Shown: positions 47,316 through 54,975, counted from the stretch's first letter. The stretch is 64,000 nucleotides of DNA from Tenacibaculum ovolyticum DSM 18103 (GCF_000430545.1 NZ_AUMF01000010.1:1-64000), one strand, 5' to 3'. Notes: generated by a model not told the origin, from the sequence alone. Program-made: numbers and translations.

Positions 47316-47963
47316 CTTTGCCATTTTTTATGGTTTTAAAGATTAAAAAAATAAAAAAAGATATACACTTAGTTTTGATAATAGAGTATGTCTTTTTTTT
47401 TGTTGTTACAAATTTAAATTTTCATTACTTAAGACTAATGAAGCTTTTAAAAATTATACTAATAAGTTATTAACTAATTGTAGCTTTAAAGCTGATACTT
47501 GTTGTGTTCTGTCATAGGGTTTATTAAAATTTCTTTTTTGGAGTCAATTTTAAAGTTGCGCTCCATCACAACTTTTAAAAAAAAATATATAGTTTGTAAA
47601 CAGGTATATCTTTTTTTAATATAACAATGTATAATACTATTTATAGTAAAATATATCTACCATGTAAATAATAGTACAGTATATTCTGTAAAATGTGGGA
47701 TTTTAGAGGGGGAGGCAATTACTTGCATTGAAGTATATTGCTTAGGGTGTTACAAATATAGAAAAAATTTATTGTTTTTTATATCTATTGTTAGTAACTT
47801 AGAGTAGATTTTTAATATAGTATAAACTTTATTAGTAATTTTTTCTTGAATAGTACAAAGCTTTCATCTAGCACTACAAATTTAAGGAATTATAAAAGTT
47901 CTCGCAAAAACCTTAATTTTTTTGTGACATTTATTATTTAAGTCTTGGTAACAACAATAAAAA

Positions 47964-48101
47964 CTACTCTTTTTTAAACTCTATAGCTTTGTCTAATTTT
48001 TTCTCAACAGTATCAATATGTTTTTCTATAAGTGAAGCAATTTTCTTCAATAGTTCAATATCTTCTTTTATTTCTTGAAACTCAAGCTGGATGCCTTTCA
48101 T
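47964..48101 (-). CDS. Small coiled-coil protein next to attR
   Basis: A 45-residue frame (MKGIQLEFQEIKEDIELLKK, ending KLDKAIEFKKE) is a single charged coiled coil. The frame is open upstream through the attR repeat, so this may be the 3' remnant of a longer gene split by the island boundary. No family recognised. Confidence 0.4.
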   Translation of the reverse strand: MKGIQLEFQEIKEDIELLKKIASLIEKHIDTVEKKLDKAIEFKKE

Positions 48102-48141
48102 TTCAAAATCTTTTCTTTTAAGATCTAGTTCTAAGCCTAGA

Positions 48142-48171
48142 GTCGCGGGTTCGAATCCCGTATTCCACCCA
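48142..48171 (+). repeat. attR: right direct repeat of the tRNA-His island
   Basis: Copy of the tRNA-His 3' part (GTCGCGGGTTCGAATCCCGT, then A instead of C, then TTCCACCCA). The tRNA 5' half is absent here, as expected for the far end of an element that integrated into tRNA-His. Confidence 0.88.
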
Positions 48172-48175
48172 GAAA

Positions 48176-48204
48176 AAGTCTTCTCATTTGAGAAGACTTT
48201 TTTA
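48176..48204. terminator. Hairpin just outside attR
   Basis: AAAGTCTTCTC pairs with GAGAAGACTTT around ATTT, then a T run. This is probably the original terminator of tRNA-His displaced by the island. Confidence 0.75.
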
Positions 48205-48214
48205 ATTTAAAGCA

Positions 48215-48248
48215 AAAAAAACTTCTCAATTATTTTTGAGAAGTTTTT
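48215..48248 (-). terminator. Terminator overlapping the acyltransferase stop codon
   Basis: AACTTCTCAA pairs with TTGAGAAGTT (read on the minus strand), flanked by A and T runs. The last codons of the acyltransferase gene (ending at 48230) lie inside the hairpin. Confidence 0.75.
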
Positions 48249-49141
48249 CTGATTTTTAACCATTCCTGGTATTTATCTTTGTGTTTAAAGCGTTTGTGTG
48301 TCCATAAATAACATTCAGGTTGTGCTTTTATATGTTCTTCGGTTATCTTTAAAAACTTGTCAGCTATTTGGTAGTCTTCGTAGTCTTTTGGGGTGTCAGT
48401 TATTAGTTCGAAAGTAGTTTCAAAATACCCTCTCTTAACTTTTGTTGTATTCATGTTTATAACAACTAAATTAAATTTTTTAGCTAAAGTTTCGGCACCT
48501 GTATGCACAGGTATATTTGTGTTTAAAAAATTAGCCCAATGCCTTGTTTTATGAACTTGAGGAGATTGGTCGCTTAATAAAATATATAAGCTTTTAATTT
48601 CTTTTGATTGACGTTCATTAATTTTTTTATTAAATAATGTAGTAGGTACTCCATCAAAACCATATTTTGTTCTAGAGTCTTTAATTACTTTTTCAAAATA
48701 AGGGTTCTGTATCCTTGTGTATGCGCCGTAACAATTAATGTTTAATTGTAATGGTAAAGCGAAAGCCCATTCCCAATTTGCTTGGTGGGCACCTATTAAA
48801 GCAATGCTTCTCCCTTGGTCGGCGTACTTATTAATAAGCTCTGGGTTTGTGTATTTGTAGCGTTTGTTTATTTCTTTTTCGCTGATAGAAAATGATTTTA
48901 CACTCTCGAAAATTAAATCAACAAAGTGTTTAAAGAATTTTTTACTTATTTTTTTTATTTCAGTTTCGTTTTTATTAGGGAAGGCTGTTTTTAAATTAGA
49001 TTCAACTACTTTTTTTCTGTAACCAACAAAGTGAAACATTATAAAGAAGAAGAAATCTGAAATAATATATAAAACTCTCATTGGTAATCTAGATAATAAC
49101 CAGATGAGTGGGTAGATGATTGCGAATGTTAAAAACTTCAT
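48230..49141 (-). CDS. Lysophospholipid / lipid A acyltransferase (LpxL/HtrB family)
   Basis: The 303-residue protein has an N-terminal membrane anchor (LTFAIIYPLIWLLSRLPM), the catalytic HQANWEWAFALPL (H-x4-E type motif), LLSDQSPQVHK and HTGAETLAKKFNLVV. It should add a secondary acyl chain to lipid A or an ornithine/serine lipid at the inner membrane. It is divergent from the rhomboid gene. Confidence 0.9.
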   Translation of the reverse strand: MKFLTFAIIYPLIWLLSRLPMRVLYIISDFFFFIMFHFVGYRKKVVESNLKTAFPNKNETEIKKISKKFFKHFVDLIFESVKSFSISEKEINKRYKYTNPELINKYADQGRSIALIGAHQANWEWAFALPLQLNINCYGAYTRIQNPYFEKVIKDSRTKYGFDGVPTTLFNKKINERQSKEIKSLYILLSDQSPQVHKTRHWANFLNTNIPVHTGAETLAKKFNLVVINMNTTKVKRGYFETTFELITDTPKDYEDYQIADKFLKITEEHIKAQPECYLWTHKRFKHKDKYQEWLKIRKTSQK

Positions 49142-49231
49142 ATTTTAAATTTAAGGTGCAAATATCGGATTAAATTATGAACCATTTACTTTATTAACTT
49201 TTGATTATGTTTGTGGTTATAAATAGATAAT

Positions 49232-49879
49232 ATGAGTCAAGTTATTTTAGTGTTAATAGTAGTGAATGCATTAGTTTCTTATAAAGGGTTTAATGATGCT
49301 GTTTTTTTTGATCGATATAAATTTCAGGTTCAAAAAATACTCGGAGGTGATAAGTTGAGAATGATATCGTCGGGCTTTTTACATGCAGATTGGGTGCATC
49401 TAGGTTTTAATATGTATGCGTTGTATCTTTTTGGAAAAGTAGGGGTTGCTAATTTTGGAACTGTTTATTTTTTGTTAATTTATTTTGGAAGTTTATTGGC
49501 AGGGAGTATGTATTCTTTATATCAGCATAAAGAAGATCTTTATTATAGTGCTATTGGAGCATCAGGAGCAGTGTCGGGAGTTATTTTTTCTGCGATAATG
49601 TTATATCCAGAGATGAGGTTAATGATGTTGCCAATTCCAATTCCTTTGCCAGGTTATATTTTCGGAATCGGTTACTTGTTGTATTCAATTTACGGAATGA
49701 AAAAGCAAGTAGGTAATGTTGGACATTCTGCACATTTAGGAGGTGCTGTTGGTGGTTACTTGTTAACGTTAGTTTTAAGGCCGAGTGTTTTAGCAAATAA
49801 TCCTTTAATGATAGGAGGTATTGGTATTATTATAGTTGGTTTGTTTTTATTTGGAGATAAGCTAAAGTTGAATAAGTAA
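49232..49879 (+). CDS. Rhomboid family intramembrane serine protease
   Basis: The 215-residue, roughly six-helix protein has the rhomboid features: HADWVHLGFNMYALYLFG in the second helix, the catalytic Ser in YSAIGASGAVSGVIF (GxSG) and the catalytic His in GHSAHLGGAVGGYLL. It cleaves transmembrane helices within the inner membrane. Substrates unknown. Confidence 0.93.
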   Translation: MSQVILVLIVVNALVSYKGFNDAVFFDRYKFQVQKILGGDKLRMISSGFLHADWVHLGFNMYALYLFGKVGVANFGTVYFLLIYFGSLLAGSMYSLYQHKEDLYYSAIGASGAVSGVIFSAIMLYPEMRLMMLPIPIPLPGYIFGIGYLLYSIYGMKKQVGNVGHSAHLGGAVGGYLLTLVLRPSVLANNPLMIGGIGIIIVGLFLFGDKLKLNK

Positions 49880-49890
49880 GTGAGTGGAAA

Positions 49891-49921
49891 TAAAAAAGCC
49901 GAAACAAATGTTTCGGCTTTT
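49891..49921. terminator. Bidirectional terminator
   Basis: AAAGCCGAAACA pairs with TGTTTCGGCTTT. It serves the rhomboid gene and the convergent tRNA-Gly pair. Confidence 0.88.
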
Positions 49922-49923
49922 TG

Positions 49924-49996
49924 AGCGAAAGACCAGGTTCGAACTGGCGACATTCAGCTTGGAAGGCTGACGCTCTACCAACTGAGCTACTTTCGC
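49924..49996 (-). tRNA. tRNA-Gly (anticodon TCC), copy 1
   Basis: Acceptor GCGAAAG pairs with CTTTCGC; anticodon arm CAGCCTTCCAAGCTG gives TCC; T-arm CCAGTTCGAACCTGG. Identical to the copy at 50039-50111. Confidence 0.96.
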
Positions 49997-50038
49997 ATTG
50001 GTAAATAAAGATTTTAAAGTCTATCTTCTAAAGACTTG

Positions 50039-50111
50039 AGCGAAAGACCAGGTTCGAACTGGCGACATTCAGCTTGGAAGGCTGACGCTCTACCAACTGA
50101 GCTACTTTCGC
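50039..50111 (-). tRNA. tRNA-Gly (anticodon TCC), copy 2
   Basis: Same sequence and fold as the copy at 49924-49996, 42 bases upstream of it on the minus strand. Both likely come from one precursor. Confidence 0.96.
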
Positions 50112-50162
50112 ATTGGTAAAGTTTTTGTGCTTTAAGTAGATGTTGCTACTGTTAAGCGGTTG

Positions 50163-50192
50163 CAAATATAAAATAGTTTCTAGTATTTACAA
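50163..50192 (-). promoter_or_regulatory. Promoter of the tRNA-Gly pair
   Basis: On the minus strand TTG (50192-50190), 19 bases, TATATTTG (50170-50163), then CAACCGC. It matches the tRNA promoter pattern seen three other times in this window. Confidence 0.8.
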
Positions 50193-50209
50193 GTGTTTTT
50201 TTAATAAAT

Positions 50210-50656
50210 TTAATAAAGTTTTTGATCTTTTCTCATAACCTTCACAAAGTGAAAGCCATAGATCTCAAAACCTTCATTGTAATAAAATTTATGAGATTTT
50301 CTGTTTCCTGTATAAGTGTTTAATTCAATTACTTCACACCCTTTTTGTTTGGTGTATTCATAAATCCAATTAAAGAGTTGTTTACCAATGTTTTTACCTC
50401 GGTAACTTTCATCTATAATTACATGATCAGGCTCAACACTTTTGCCTGAGTAATGACGCAAACTATACCAAAGACCAGAAATACCAATTAATTTATCATT
50501 ATCAAAAGCCCCTATACATTCATAAGTATTGTAAGTAGTCATTTCTAAAAGACGCTCTTTTAAAATAGCATCAGGAGTTGTAGTGTTTAATTTTCTTAAA
50601 AGCGGAAGAACTGTTAGCATGTCTTCTTTTTTTATGGTTCTAAAAATTATTTTCAT
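50210..50656 (-). CDS. GNAT family N-acetyltransferase
   Basis: The 148-residue protein has the GNAT fold: acetyl-CoA loop region VIIDESYRGKNIGKQLFNWI (R/Q-x-x-G-x-G/A type) and ELNTYTGNRKSHKFYYNEGF at the C-terminus. Acceptor unknown. Single gene. Confidence 0.88.
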   Translation of the reverse strand: MKIIFRTIKKEDMLTVLPLLRKLNTTTPDAILKERLLEMTTYNTYECIGAFDNDKLIGISGLWYSLRHYSGKSVEPDHVIIDESYRGKNIGKQLFNWIYEYTKQKGCEVIELNTYTGNRKSHKFYYNEGFEIYGFHFVKVMRKDQKLY

Positions 50657-50811
50657 TTTTTAAATTTAGGATAAAGATATAAAATTGAACAATTCCTTAT
50701 AGTGTGTTTTTTGAAATGATAATTATTTTTATCATCTCTAAAGCATATTATATGTTAAGAAATGAAGATTGTGGTTTTGATAAATGTTATAGTAATGTAA
50801 GGTGTAAAAAA

Positions 50812-50834
50812 AGCCTCCCTAATAATGAGAGGCT
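50812..50834 (-). terminator. Terminator after the 54-residue protein gene
   Basis: AGCCTC pairs with GAGGCT (minus strand), then a T run. The 85-base gap from the small gene also contains AAATCCCC, a C-run that could pair with G-runs in neighbouring RNAs. Confidence 0.7.
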
Positions 50835-50919
50835 AAATACAAAGGGGATTTTTTACTAAATAATTAATTAATAACTCTTTAGTGAGGGAGTAATTTTTTA
50901 ATTTTTCTAACTTATATAA

Positions 50920-51084
50920 TTAGTTATAAGGATATACAAGAAATTTATATTTATTTGGTGTATTAGATATTTTAGTATAATAATCTTGACCTACTGTTAT
51001 TTGAAGTTTACATTGTGTAAATTTAATAACGTATTTATTTTCAAATGATTTGATAAGTCTTACTAAGGTTGGTTTAGATTTCAT
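50920..51084 (-). CDS. Small protein of 54 residues, related to the one at 55539-55694
   Basis: The frame encodes MKSKPTLVRLIKSFENKYVI, a Cys-containing middle (TQCKLQITVGQDYYTKISN) and a Tyr-rich end. The protein at 55539 matches throughout (KLIKSYGNEYLIKF; ITVSKYYYNKISNSPN), so selection on the frame is likely. A -7-like TACCTTGC lies at 51110-51103, 18 bases before the ATG. No signal peptide or known domain. Function unknown. Confidence 0.65.
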   Translation of the reverse strand: MKSKPTLVRLIKSFENKYVIKFTQCKLQITVGQDYYTKISNTPNKYKFLVYPYN

Positions 51085-51102
51085 AATTATAGTATTTGTT
51101 AT

Positions 51103-51110
51103 GCAAGGTA
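51103..51110 (-). promoter_or_regulatory. -7 box of the 54-residue protein gene
   Basis: TACCTTGC on the minus strand; the paralogous gene has TACCTTCA at the same distance (55719-55712). Confidence 0.45.
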
Positions 51111-51212
51111 GCTTATAAGTTTTCTTAATTATTTGTTTTTTAGTTGGTTGAGTGTTTTGTTTAGGTGAAGTAAAGAAAATAAACGATAAACTGTTGATGA
51201 TTAAAAAAAGGT

Positions 51213-51298
51213 AATAAAAAAAGAAGTTGTCCCCCCGGATAACTTCTTTTAATATAAATAACTAAAATTATTAAAAATGAAAATTAATTTTTAACTAC
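51213..51298 (-). ncRNA. Small RNA, class B unit 1
   Basis: From the box at 51310-51303 a transcript of about 85 nt would end at AAGAAGTT / AACTTCTT with the loop ATCCGGGGGGAC, a run of six G in very AT-rich DNA. The same hairpin and loop recur at 53646-53704. No ORF. Confidence 0.55.
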
Positions 51299-51302
51299 AT
51301 GG

Positions 51303-51372
51303 TAAAGATAGTTTAAGAACCTAGTTAAAATTTTGAAAAATAGATGAGTGGAATGAAAGTATAGATAAATAA
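51303..51372 (-). promoter_or_regulatory. Class B promoter, copy 1
   Basis: TATCTTTA box at 51310-51303 (minus strand) with a degenerate upstream element around 51345-51370 (plus strand AAAGTATAGATAAA). The TAG here stands where the other four copies have TCG, at the same 52-base distance. Confidence 0.5.
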
Positions 51373-51410
51373 TAAAAAGATATCGTTAATAGAATTATCT
51401 GTTTGATTAA

Positions 51411-51490
51411 AAAAAATTGGAGTTCTAAAAAGAACTCCAATTAACCCATTTCTCTATCTTAAATTTAAATAACTAATAAGATTAGAATCT
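51411..51490 (-). ncRNA. Small RNA, class A unit 1
   Basis: A roughly 80-nt transcript from the class A promoter at 51495-51564, ending in TTGGAGTTCT / AGAACTCCAA with loop TTTT and a T run. The only ATG is followed two codons later by TAA, so it is non-coding. It contains an unpaired ATGGG. Confidence 0.6.
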
Positions 51491-51494
51491 AAGA

Positions 51495-51564
51495 CAAAAC
51501 TATGTAAGATAAAGTTAGAAAGAATGAAAAAAACCGTAATATAAGTACGGTAAAAGCGTAAAAT
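51495..51564 (-). promoter_or_regulatory. Class A promoter, copy 1
   Basis: -7 box TAGTTTTG (51502-51495). After exactly 28 bases, the plus-strand element 51531-51564 has half-sites AAACCGTA and AAAGCGTA 22 bp apart with GTACGGTA between. Confidence 0.75.
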
Positions 51565-51932
51565 TTACAATAGTGTAAATTAGTAGTTGTATTAAAAAAA
51601 TGGATGTTTTTTTAGTGTTTATTTAATGAAAAGATGTTTTTATTGTGGTAATCATTAAAATGAAAGAGATAATTTATAAACTATATATAGGTGGGGTGAT
51701 TGTAATAACTAGAATTAATCATAAGTAGGAAGAAATGAAAATATTTGATGAGTTAAGTTTGTTGGTTTAGGTAGTGATATGTAAATTTTAATTGAATTTT
51801 AAAAATTTAATAAAAACTGATTACTGTGAAAAATACTATATAAATATTTAAAGGGGTTATAAGTTATAAGATTGTTTAAGGTTTGAAAAATAAAATAATT
51901 TTAAAACTTGATATGTAGCGGAATTAGTAGAA

Positions 51933-52002
51933 AAAAAGAACCCACTCAAAGAAATGAGTGGGAAAAATTGCTATGAAAAAGAACTTAAGACGTCTCTTAA
52001 GA
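51933..52002 (-). ncRNA. Small RNA with GACG-loop 5' hairpin, copy 1
   Basis: Read on the minus strand: CTTAAGA-GACG-TCTTAAG at the 5' end (52001-51984), linker TTCTTTTTCATAGCAATTT, then terminator CCCACTCA / TGAGTGGG and a T run. About 70 nt. The copy at 56484-56557 has the same loop and linker but a different, still complementary stem. No ORF. Driven by class A promoter copy 2. Confidence 0.72.
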
Positions 52003-52006
52003 GCTG

Positions 52007-52076
52007 CTAAATTAAATAGAATTAAATGAAATAATGAATAAAAAACCGTAAAAAAAGTAGGGTAAAACCGTAAAAT
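52007..52076 (-). promoter_or_regulatory. Class A promoter, copy 2
   Basis: Box TAATTTAG (52014-52007), then exactly 28 bases, then the element 52043-52076 with two perfect AAACCGTA half-sites 22 bp apart. Confidence 0.75.
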
Positions 52077-52166
52077 TTTAATTGATGTTATTATTGTTGT
52101 TTAATCTATGTATAAGACCGGTGTAAAATTAAAAGGTAAAAGCTTGAGAGCTATTCTTAATTATAC

Positions 52167-52394
52167 TTAAGAAAACAAAAAATAGAGTAAAGCAATAGAT
52201 CCAAAAACAAAAAAAAGCTTTAATAAGTATCCTGTAATAATATTTTTTCTCTGGAATTCTATCTGGTGGTAATATTCGTATTCTTTTTTTAAGCCGCCTA
52301 ATAGCATGTAAAAAATTGCACCAAACATTTCATCAAAACCTAACCCTCCTGTAGTGTCGTAATTGGAAATTCTTTTTTCTTTTTTTTGTTTCAT
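52167..52394 (-). CDS. Small membrane protein of unknown function
   Basis: The 75-residue frame (start MKQKKEKRISNYDTTGGLGF) has a hydrophobic stretch MFGAIFYMLLGGL and a C-terminal helix LLKLFFVFGSIALLYFLFS. The GG at residues 16-17 is not followed by a typical secreted core, so I do not call it a double-glycine peptide. No homologue recognised; composition and a plausible leader suggest a real gene. Confidence 0.45.
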   Translation of the reverse strand: MKQKKEKRISNYDTTGGLGFDEMFGAIFYMLLGGLKKEYEYYHQIEFQRKNIITGYLLKLFFVFGSIALLYFLFS

Positions 52395-52560
52395 AGTTTG
52401 GAGTTTAACTATGAGTCATTAATTAAGTTAAAATGTTACAAAATAAAATAGCAATTAAAAATTATTAAAGTGATAGTTATAATAAAGTTAAGTGTAAAAT
52501 GACTTACTAAAAAGTAGGTTAGGTAGGTGAAATAAAAAGAGTAATGAGATTGTGGTGTAA

Positions 52561-52645
52561 AATAAAAAGAAGCACCCCTTCAAGTAATGCTTCTTTTTAA
52601 TAACTAATCAAACTATATAAAAACGAAAAATAAATTTTAAACTAT
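52561..52645 (-). ncRNA. Small RNA, class B unit 2
   Basis: About 80 nt from the box at 52657-52650, with TTAGTTATTAAAAAGAAGCA then loop TTACTTGAAGGGG and TGCTTCTTTTT as terminator. Copies with the same terminator occur at 54888-54971 and 56111-56200. No ORF. Confidence 0.62.
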
Positions 52646-52649
52646 ACCG

Positions 52650-52720
52650 TAAATATAACCTAAGAAGGTGGTTGGTTTTTTTTAAGTTAGATAAGTAGTA
52701 TTGAAGTGTCGTTTAAAGGT
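52650..52720 (-). promoter_or_regulatory. Class B promoter, copy 2
   Basis: Box TATATTTA (52657-52650) and upstream plus-strand element AGTATTGAAGTGTCGTTTAA at 52697-52716. The TCG anchor is 52 bases from the box, as in the other copies. Confidence 0.65.
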
Positions 52721-52851
52721 AGAAGAATAATGATGGGTGAATTATAAAAGTAAAGATAGTAGAATGTAGAATTGAAATGTTTATTTAAAATGATCTGACT
52801 TAAGAAGTTTGTTCGAGTATTTTAAATCAATAATCTGTTAAGTAATTGTAG

Positions 52852-53035
52852 AGAAAAATAAAAATGTAGAACTCTTTTAAGGAGTTCTACATCGATCTAA
52901 ATTAATTAATCACAACCCTTCACAATTATGAATTAATGCTACAAATGTATAATAGATTCAAGGAATTTTAACTGATTGAAAGTTATCAAAACATCAAAAG
53001 AAAACTAGGTATATTAACATTAAAATAATAGTAAA
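52852..53035. repeat. Direct repeat of about 180 bp, copy 1 (with small RNA unit)
   Basis: Nearly the same sequence occurs at 55091-55275, covering promoter, RNA body and upstream flank. Differences are scattered single bases and short indels. Confidence 0.8.
52856..52937 (-). ncRNA. Small RNA, class C unit 1
   Basis: From the box TACATTTG (52949-52942) an 80-nt transcript carries GTGAAGGGTTGTGATTAATT and ends in ATGTAGAACTC / GAGTTCTACAT with loop CTTAAAA. Almost identical to 55095-55176. No ORF beyond a few codons. Confidence 0.6.
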
Positions 53036-53266
53036 ATATACAATGTTGTTTTTAAAGTGTATAGAGGGAAGGGGTTTAAAAGAGAGGGAGAAGTGATGGT
53101 GAAAACTGCGACTGATGTGAGTTTTTAGTATAATACATATAATTATAAATAGAGTGGGAAATGAATTTATTTCACGCAAAGTAATTAAGGGGAGTGTGGT
53201 AAGTAAGGTAGGGTTAAATTTTACTTAGCGAAAGCTAAGGATAACTGTAGTATGAAGAATATAAAA

Positions 53267-53290
53267 AAAGCGAACCAAAGTTCGCTGATA
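53267..53290 (-). terminator. Terminator of the first double-glycine peptide
   Basis: AGCGAAC pairs with GTTCGCT around a four-base loop, then a T run; the same hairpin follows the second peptide (54473-54492). Confidence 0.8.
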
Positions 53291-53292
53291 GA

Positions 53293-53451
53293 TTAAAAAT
53301 ATTGGCAATACCCATTATCACAATAAGCACCCCAAGGTGGACAATCTTTGGCTGTACGGCATCTAGTAGTCCATCCTGGTCCTCCACCGTTAATAGATTG
53401 TTGTTCTTTTTTGTCAAGATTAGTACCTAGATTTGAAATTTTTTTTAACAT
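53293..53451 (-). CDS. Cys-rich double-glycine-leader peptide, 1
   Basis: A 52-residue precursor. The leader starts MLKKISNLGTNLDKK and ends EQQSINGG, the site cut by C39-type peptidases. The 29-residue core (from GPGWTTRCRTAKDCPP) has four Cys (RC, DC, YC, YC), enough for two disulfides. This is the form of bacteriocin-like or signalling peptides of Bacteroidota. It has its own class A promoter and terminator. The exporter is not in the window. Confidence 0.85.
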   Translation of the reverse strand: MLKKISNLGTNLDKKEQQSINGGGPGWTTRCRTAKDCPPWGAYCDNGYCQYF

Positions 53452-53470
53452 GATGTAAGTTTAAGTTTCT

Positions 53471-53540
53471 CAAATTTAAGTAGATAAAAATGAAATCGAC
53501 ACGGATAAACCGTAAAAAAAGTAAGGTAAAACCGTAAAAT
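53471..53540 (-). promoter_or_regulatory. Class A promoter, copy 3 (first double-glycine peptide)
   Basis: Box TAAATTTG (53478-53471), 28 bases, element 53507-53540 with two perfect AAACCGTA half-sites 22 bp apart. The peptide ATG is 20 bases from the box. Confidence 0.85.
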
Positions 53541-53645
53541 AAAGATTAAAATAAGTGTCTGTGAAGTGTACTGTTAATGAGAATGTTAATTGGTATGATG
53601 GCTTAAGAAGTGTTTTAGCTAGTTTTTATACGTTTCTTTAATGAA

Positions 53646-53704
53646 AAAAGAAAAGAAGCCGTCCCCCCGGATAACTTCTTTTCTGTATAACTAACTTAAA
53701 CTAT
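53646..53704 (-). ncRNA. Small RNA, class B unit 3
   Basis: About 60 nt ending in AAGAAG / CTTCTT with a loop holding ATCCGGGGGGAC, as at 51213-51298. No ORF. Confidence 0.6.
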
Positions 53705-53708
53705 GTAG

Positions 53709-53780
53709 TAAAGATAACTTAAGATAGAGGTTGAGCTTTTAAGTGTTGGATAAATGGCATTGAAGTATCGATTAAAAATC
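53709..53780 (-). promoter_or_regulatory. Class B promoter, copy 3
   Basis: Box TATCTTTA (53716-53709); plus-strand element ATGGCATTGAAGTATCGATT at 53755-53772, TCG anchor 52 bases from the box. Confidence 0.7.
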
Positions 53781-54053
53781 AAAAAATGTGGGTAAATAAA
53801 CATAAGTTAGCCCTTGTCTTTGTCTTTTGTTAGCGAATCATTTTTAACATTCAAGAATGTTAATGCGTATCGATATATGATACATAATAAAAATGATTGG
53901 GCTGGTTGATGTGTTTTGAAACTAAGAAAATAAAAAAGATGACTTTAAACATGTCATTTATCTTCATTAGTAGGGAGAAGAGGAGTGATATGTAAATGAG
54001 AACTAGGTTGCGATTTTAAAACTGAATAAAACGTACTGTAGTAGGCTGAATAT

Positions 54054-54148
54054 AAAAAAAGCTCCCGAAGGAGCTGTGTAATTAGAAATAAGAAAATTAA
54101 GACTAAAATAGTAAATCTAAATAAAACTATAGTAAGCTTAATAAACTT
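54054..54148 (-). ncRNA. Small RNA, class A unit 4
   Basis: A transcript of about 95 nt from the class A promoter at 54153-54222, AU-rich, ending AGCTCC-TTCG-GGAGCT with a T run. No ORF; the TTCG tetraloop is stable. Confidence 0.58.
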
Positions 54149-54152
54149 ATGG

Positions 54153-54222
54153 CAAACATATATAAAATAGAACTGTAATGAGGTTAATAAACCGTAAAAA
54201 AGGTAAGGTTTAACCATAAAAT
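54153..54222 (-). promoter_or_regulatory. Class A promoter, copy 4
   Basis: Box TATGTTTG (54160-54153), 28 bases, element 54189-54222 with AAACCGTA and TAACCATA half-sites 22 bp apart. Confidence 0.78.
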
Positions 54223-54472
54223 TTAAATTTTAAAAAACATTAATTCTGTAGTTGTAGAAATAAAAAATGTAGAAAAATTAAGTATAAATATCTCGTATAT
54301 GAATTGTTAGTAGAAGATGATTGGATTTGTGAAAGTTGTTAGCGTTGTTTAAAATAAGGATTTGCTAAAAACGGTAACTTAAGATATGTAGAGTAATAAA
54401 ATAAATGGATTTATTGAGAGTGTTAATGCTTAATAAAATATAAGGAATTTTTAAAATTATGTAGGATGTAAA

Positions 54473-54492
54473 AAAGCGAACCGAAGTTCGCT
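54473..54492 (-). terminator. Terminator of the second double-glycine peptide
   Basis: AGCGAAC / GTTCGCT with a TTCG loop and a T run. Confidence 0.8.
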
Positions 54493-54508
54493 TAATTGTA
54501 AGATTCTA

Positions 54509-54661
54509 CTATGAAAAATGCCAACAGCATTTTTGAGCGGCATGGTAAGGGGATTTAGCACACCAATCATCTTTACATTTTATAGCATCCTGTCCGCCAT
54601 TAATTGTCTTTTGCTCACTTTGTTTTAAGGTAGTTCCTAGTTTTGAAATGTTCTTTAACAT
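54509..54661 (-). CDS. Cys-rich double-glycine-leader peptide, 2
   Basis: A 50-residue precursor with leader MLKNISKLGTTLKQS...EQKTINGG, clearly the same leader as the peptide at 53293, and a 27-residue core (QDAIKCKDDWCAKSPYHAAQ, then KCCWHFS) with four Cys in a different pattern. Leader conserved, core diverged: the usual sign of an arsenal of secreted peptides sharing one exporter. Class A promoter copy 5 lies upstream. Confidence 0.85.
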   Translation of the reverse strand: MLKNISKLGTTLKQSEQKTINGGQDAIKCKDDWCAKSPYHAAQKCCWHFS

Positions 54662-54682
54662 GATTTAAGTTTTTAAATTTTT

Positions 54683-54752
54683 CGAATTTAGATAGTTTAA
54701 GGTAAGATTAGTGGTAAAAAACCGTAATAAAAGTAAGGTAAAACCTTACTTA
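54683..54752 (-). promoter_or_regulatory. Class A promoter, copy 5 (second double-glycine peptide)
   Basis: Box TAAATTCG (54690-54683), 28 bases, element 54719-54752 with AAACCGTA and AAACCTTA half-sites 22 bp apart. Confidence 0.8.
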
Positions 54753-54887
54753 ACTAAAATTAACAAATAAAAGTAGCTAGCTAAAGAAAGTTAAGAGTGT
54801 CTTAATTGTATGCTTCTAATAAAATTATTAAATGTTGTTATGAGGATTTATGCTTAAGGTGATTAAAAAAGTAGTTAAGCTTCATGA

Positions 54888-54971
54888 AATAAAAAGAAGC
54901 ACCCCTTCAAGTAATGCTTCTTTTTTAATAACTAATTAAACTATAAAAATGAAAATTAAATTTTAAACTAT
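54888..54971 (-). ncRNA. Small RNA, class B unit 4
   Basis: Close copy of the unit at 52561-52645: body GTATAGTTTAAAATTTAATT, terminator AAGAAGCA / TGCTTCTT with GAAGGGG in the loop. No ORF. Confidence 0.62.
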
Positions 54972-54975
54972 ACAG

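Larger units (their letters stand above)
46918..47963. other. Gene-poor part of the island (1.0 kb)
   Basis: No ORF above 50 codons is convincing. Visible structure: tandem 21-bp-period repeats and a -7 box at 47068-47121, a GGTTATTAG/CTAATAACC hairpin at 47134-47159, an AAGCC-TTA-GGCTT hairpin near 47294, and an A-rich/T-rich inverted pair near 47349-47403. The layout (promoter, hairpins, no ORF) resembles the larger array at 50657-57446. Confidence 0.5.
41932..48171. mobile_element. 6.2-kb integrative island in tRNA-His
   Basis: A 30-bp direct repeat (one mismatch) bounds the segment. A tyrosine recombinase gene lies directly inside the tRNA end, as in tRNA-integrating islands. Cargo: a short membrane protein, a nuclease-like lipoprotein, a NarL response regulator module and a gene-poor stretch with a repeat-bearing promoter. 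No conjugation or phage structural genes are present, so transfer would need outside help. Confidence 0.85.

Noticed and set aside
52994..53179. Minus-strand ORF of 61 codons
   Set aside because: Low-complexity Ile/Phe-rich frame inside AT-rich spacer with no promoter box, homologue or terminator at a sensible distance.
53235..53417. Minus-strand ORF of 60 codons overlapping the first double-glycine peptide
   Set aside because: It runs in another frame through the peptide gene and its terminator. The frame at 53293-53451 has a leader, a promoter at the right distance and a paralogue.
53954..54217. Minus-strand ORF of 87 codons
   Set aside because: It starts within the class A promoter element and passes through a terminator, so it cannot be the product of that promoter.
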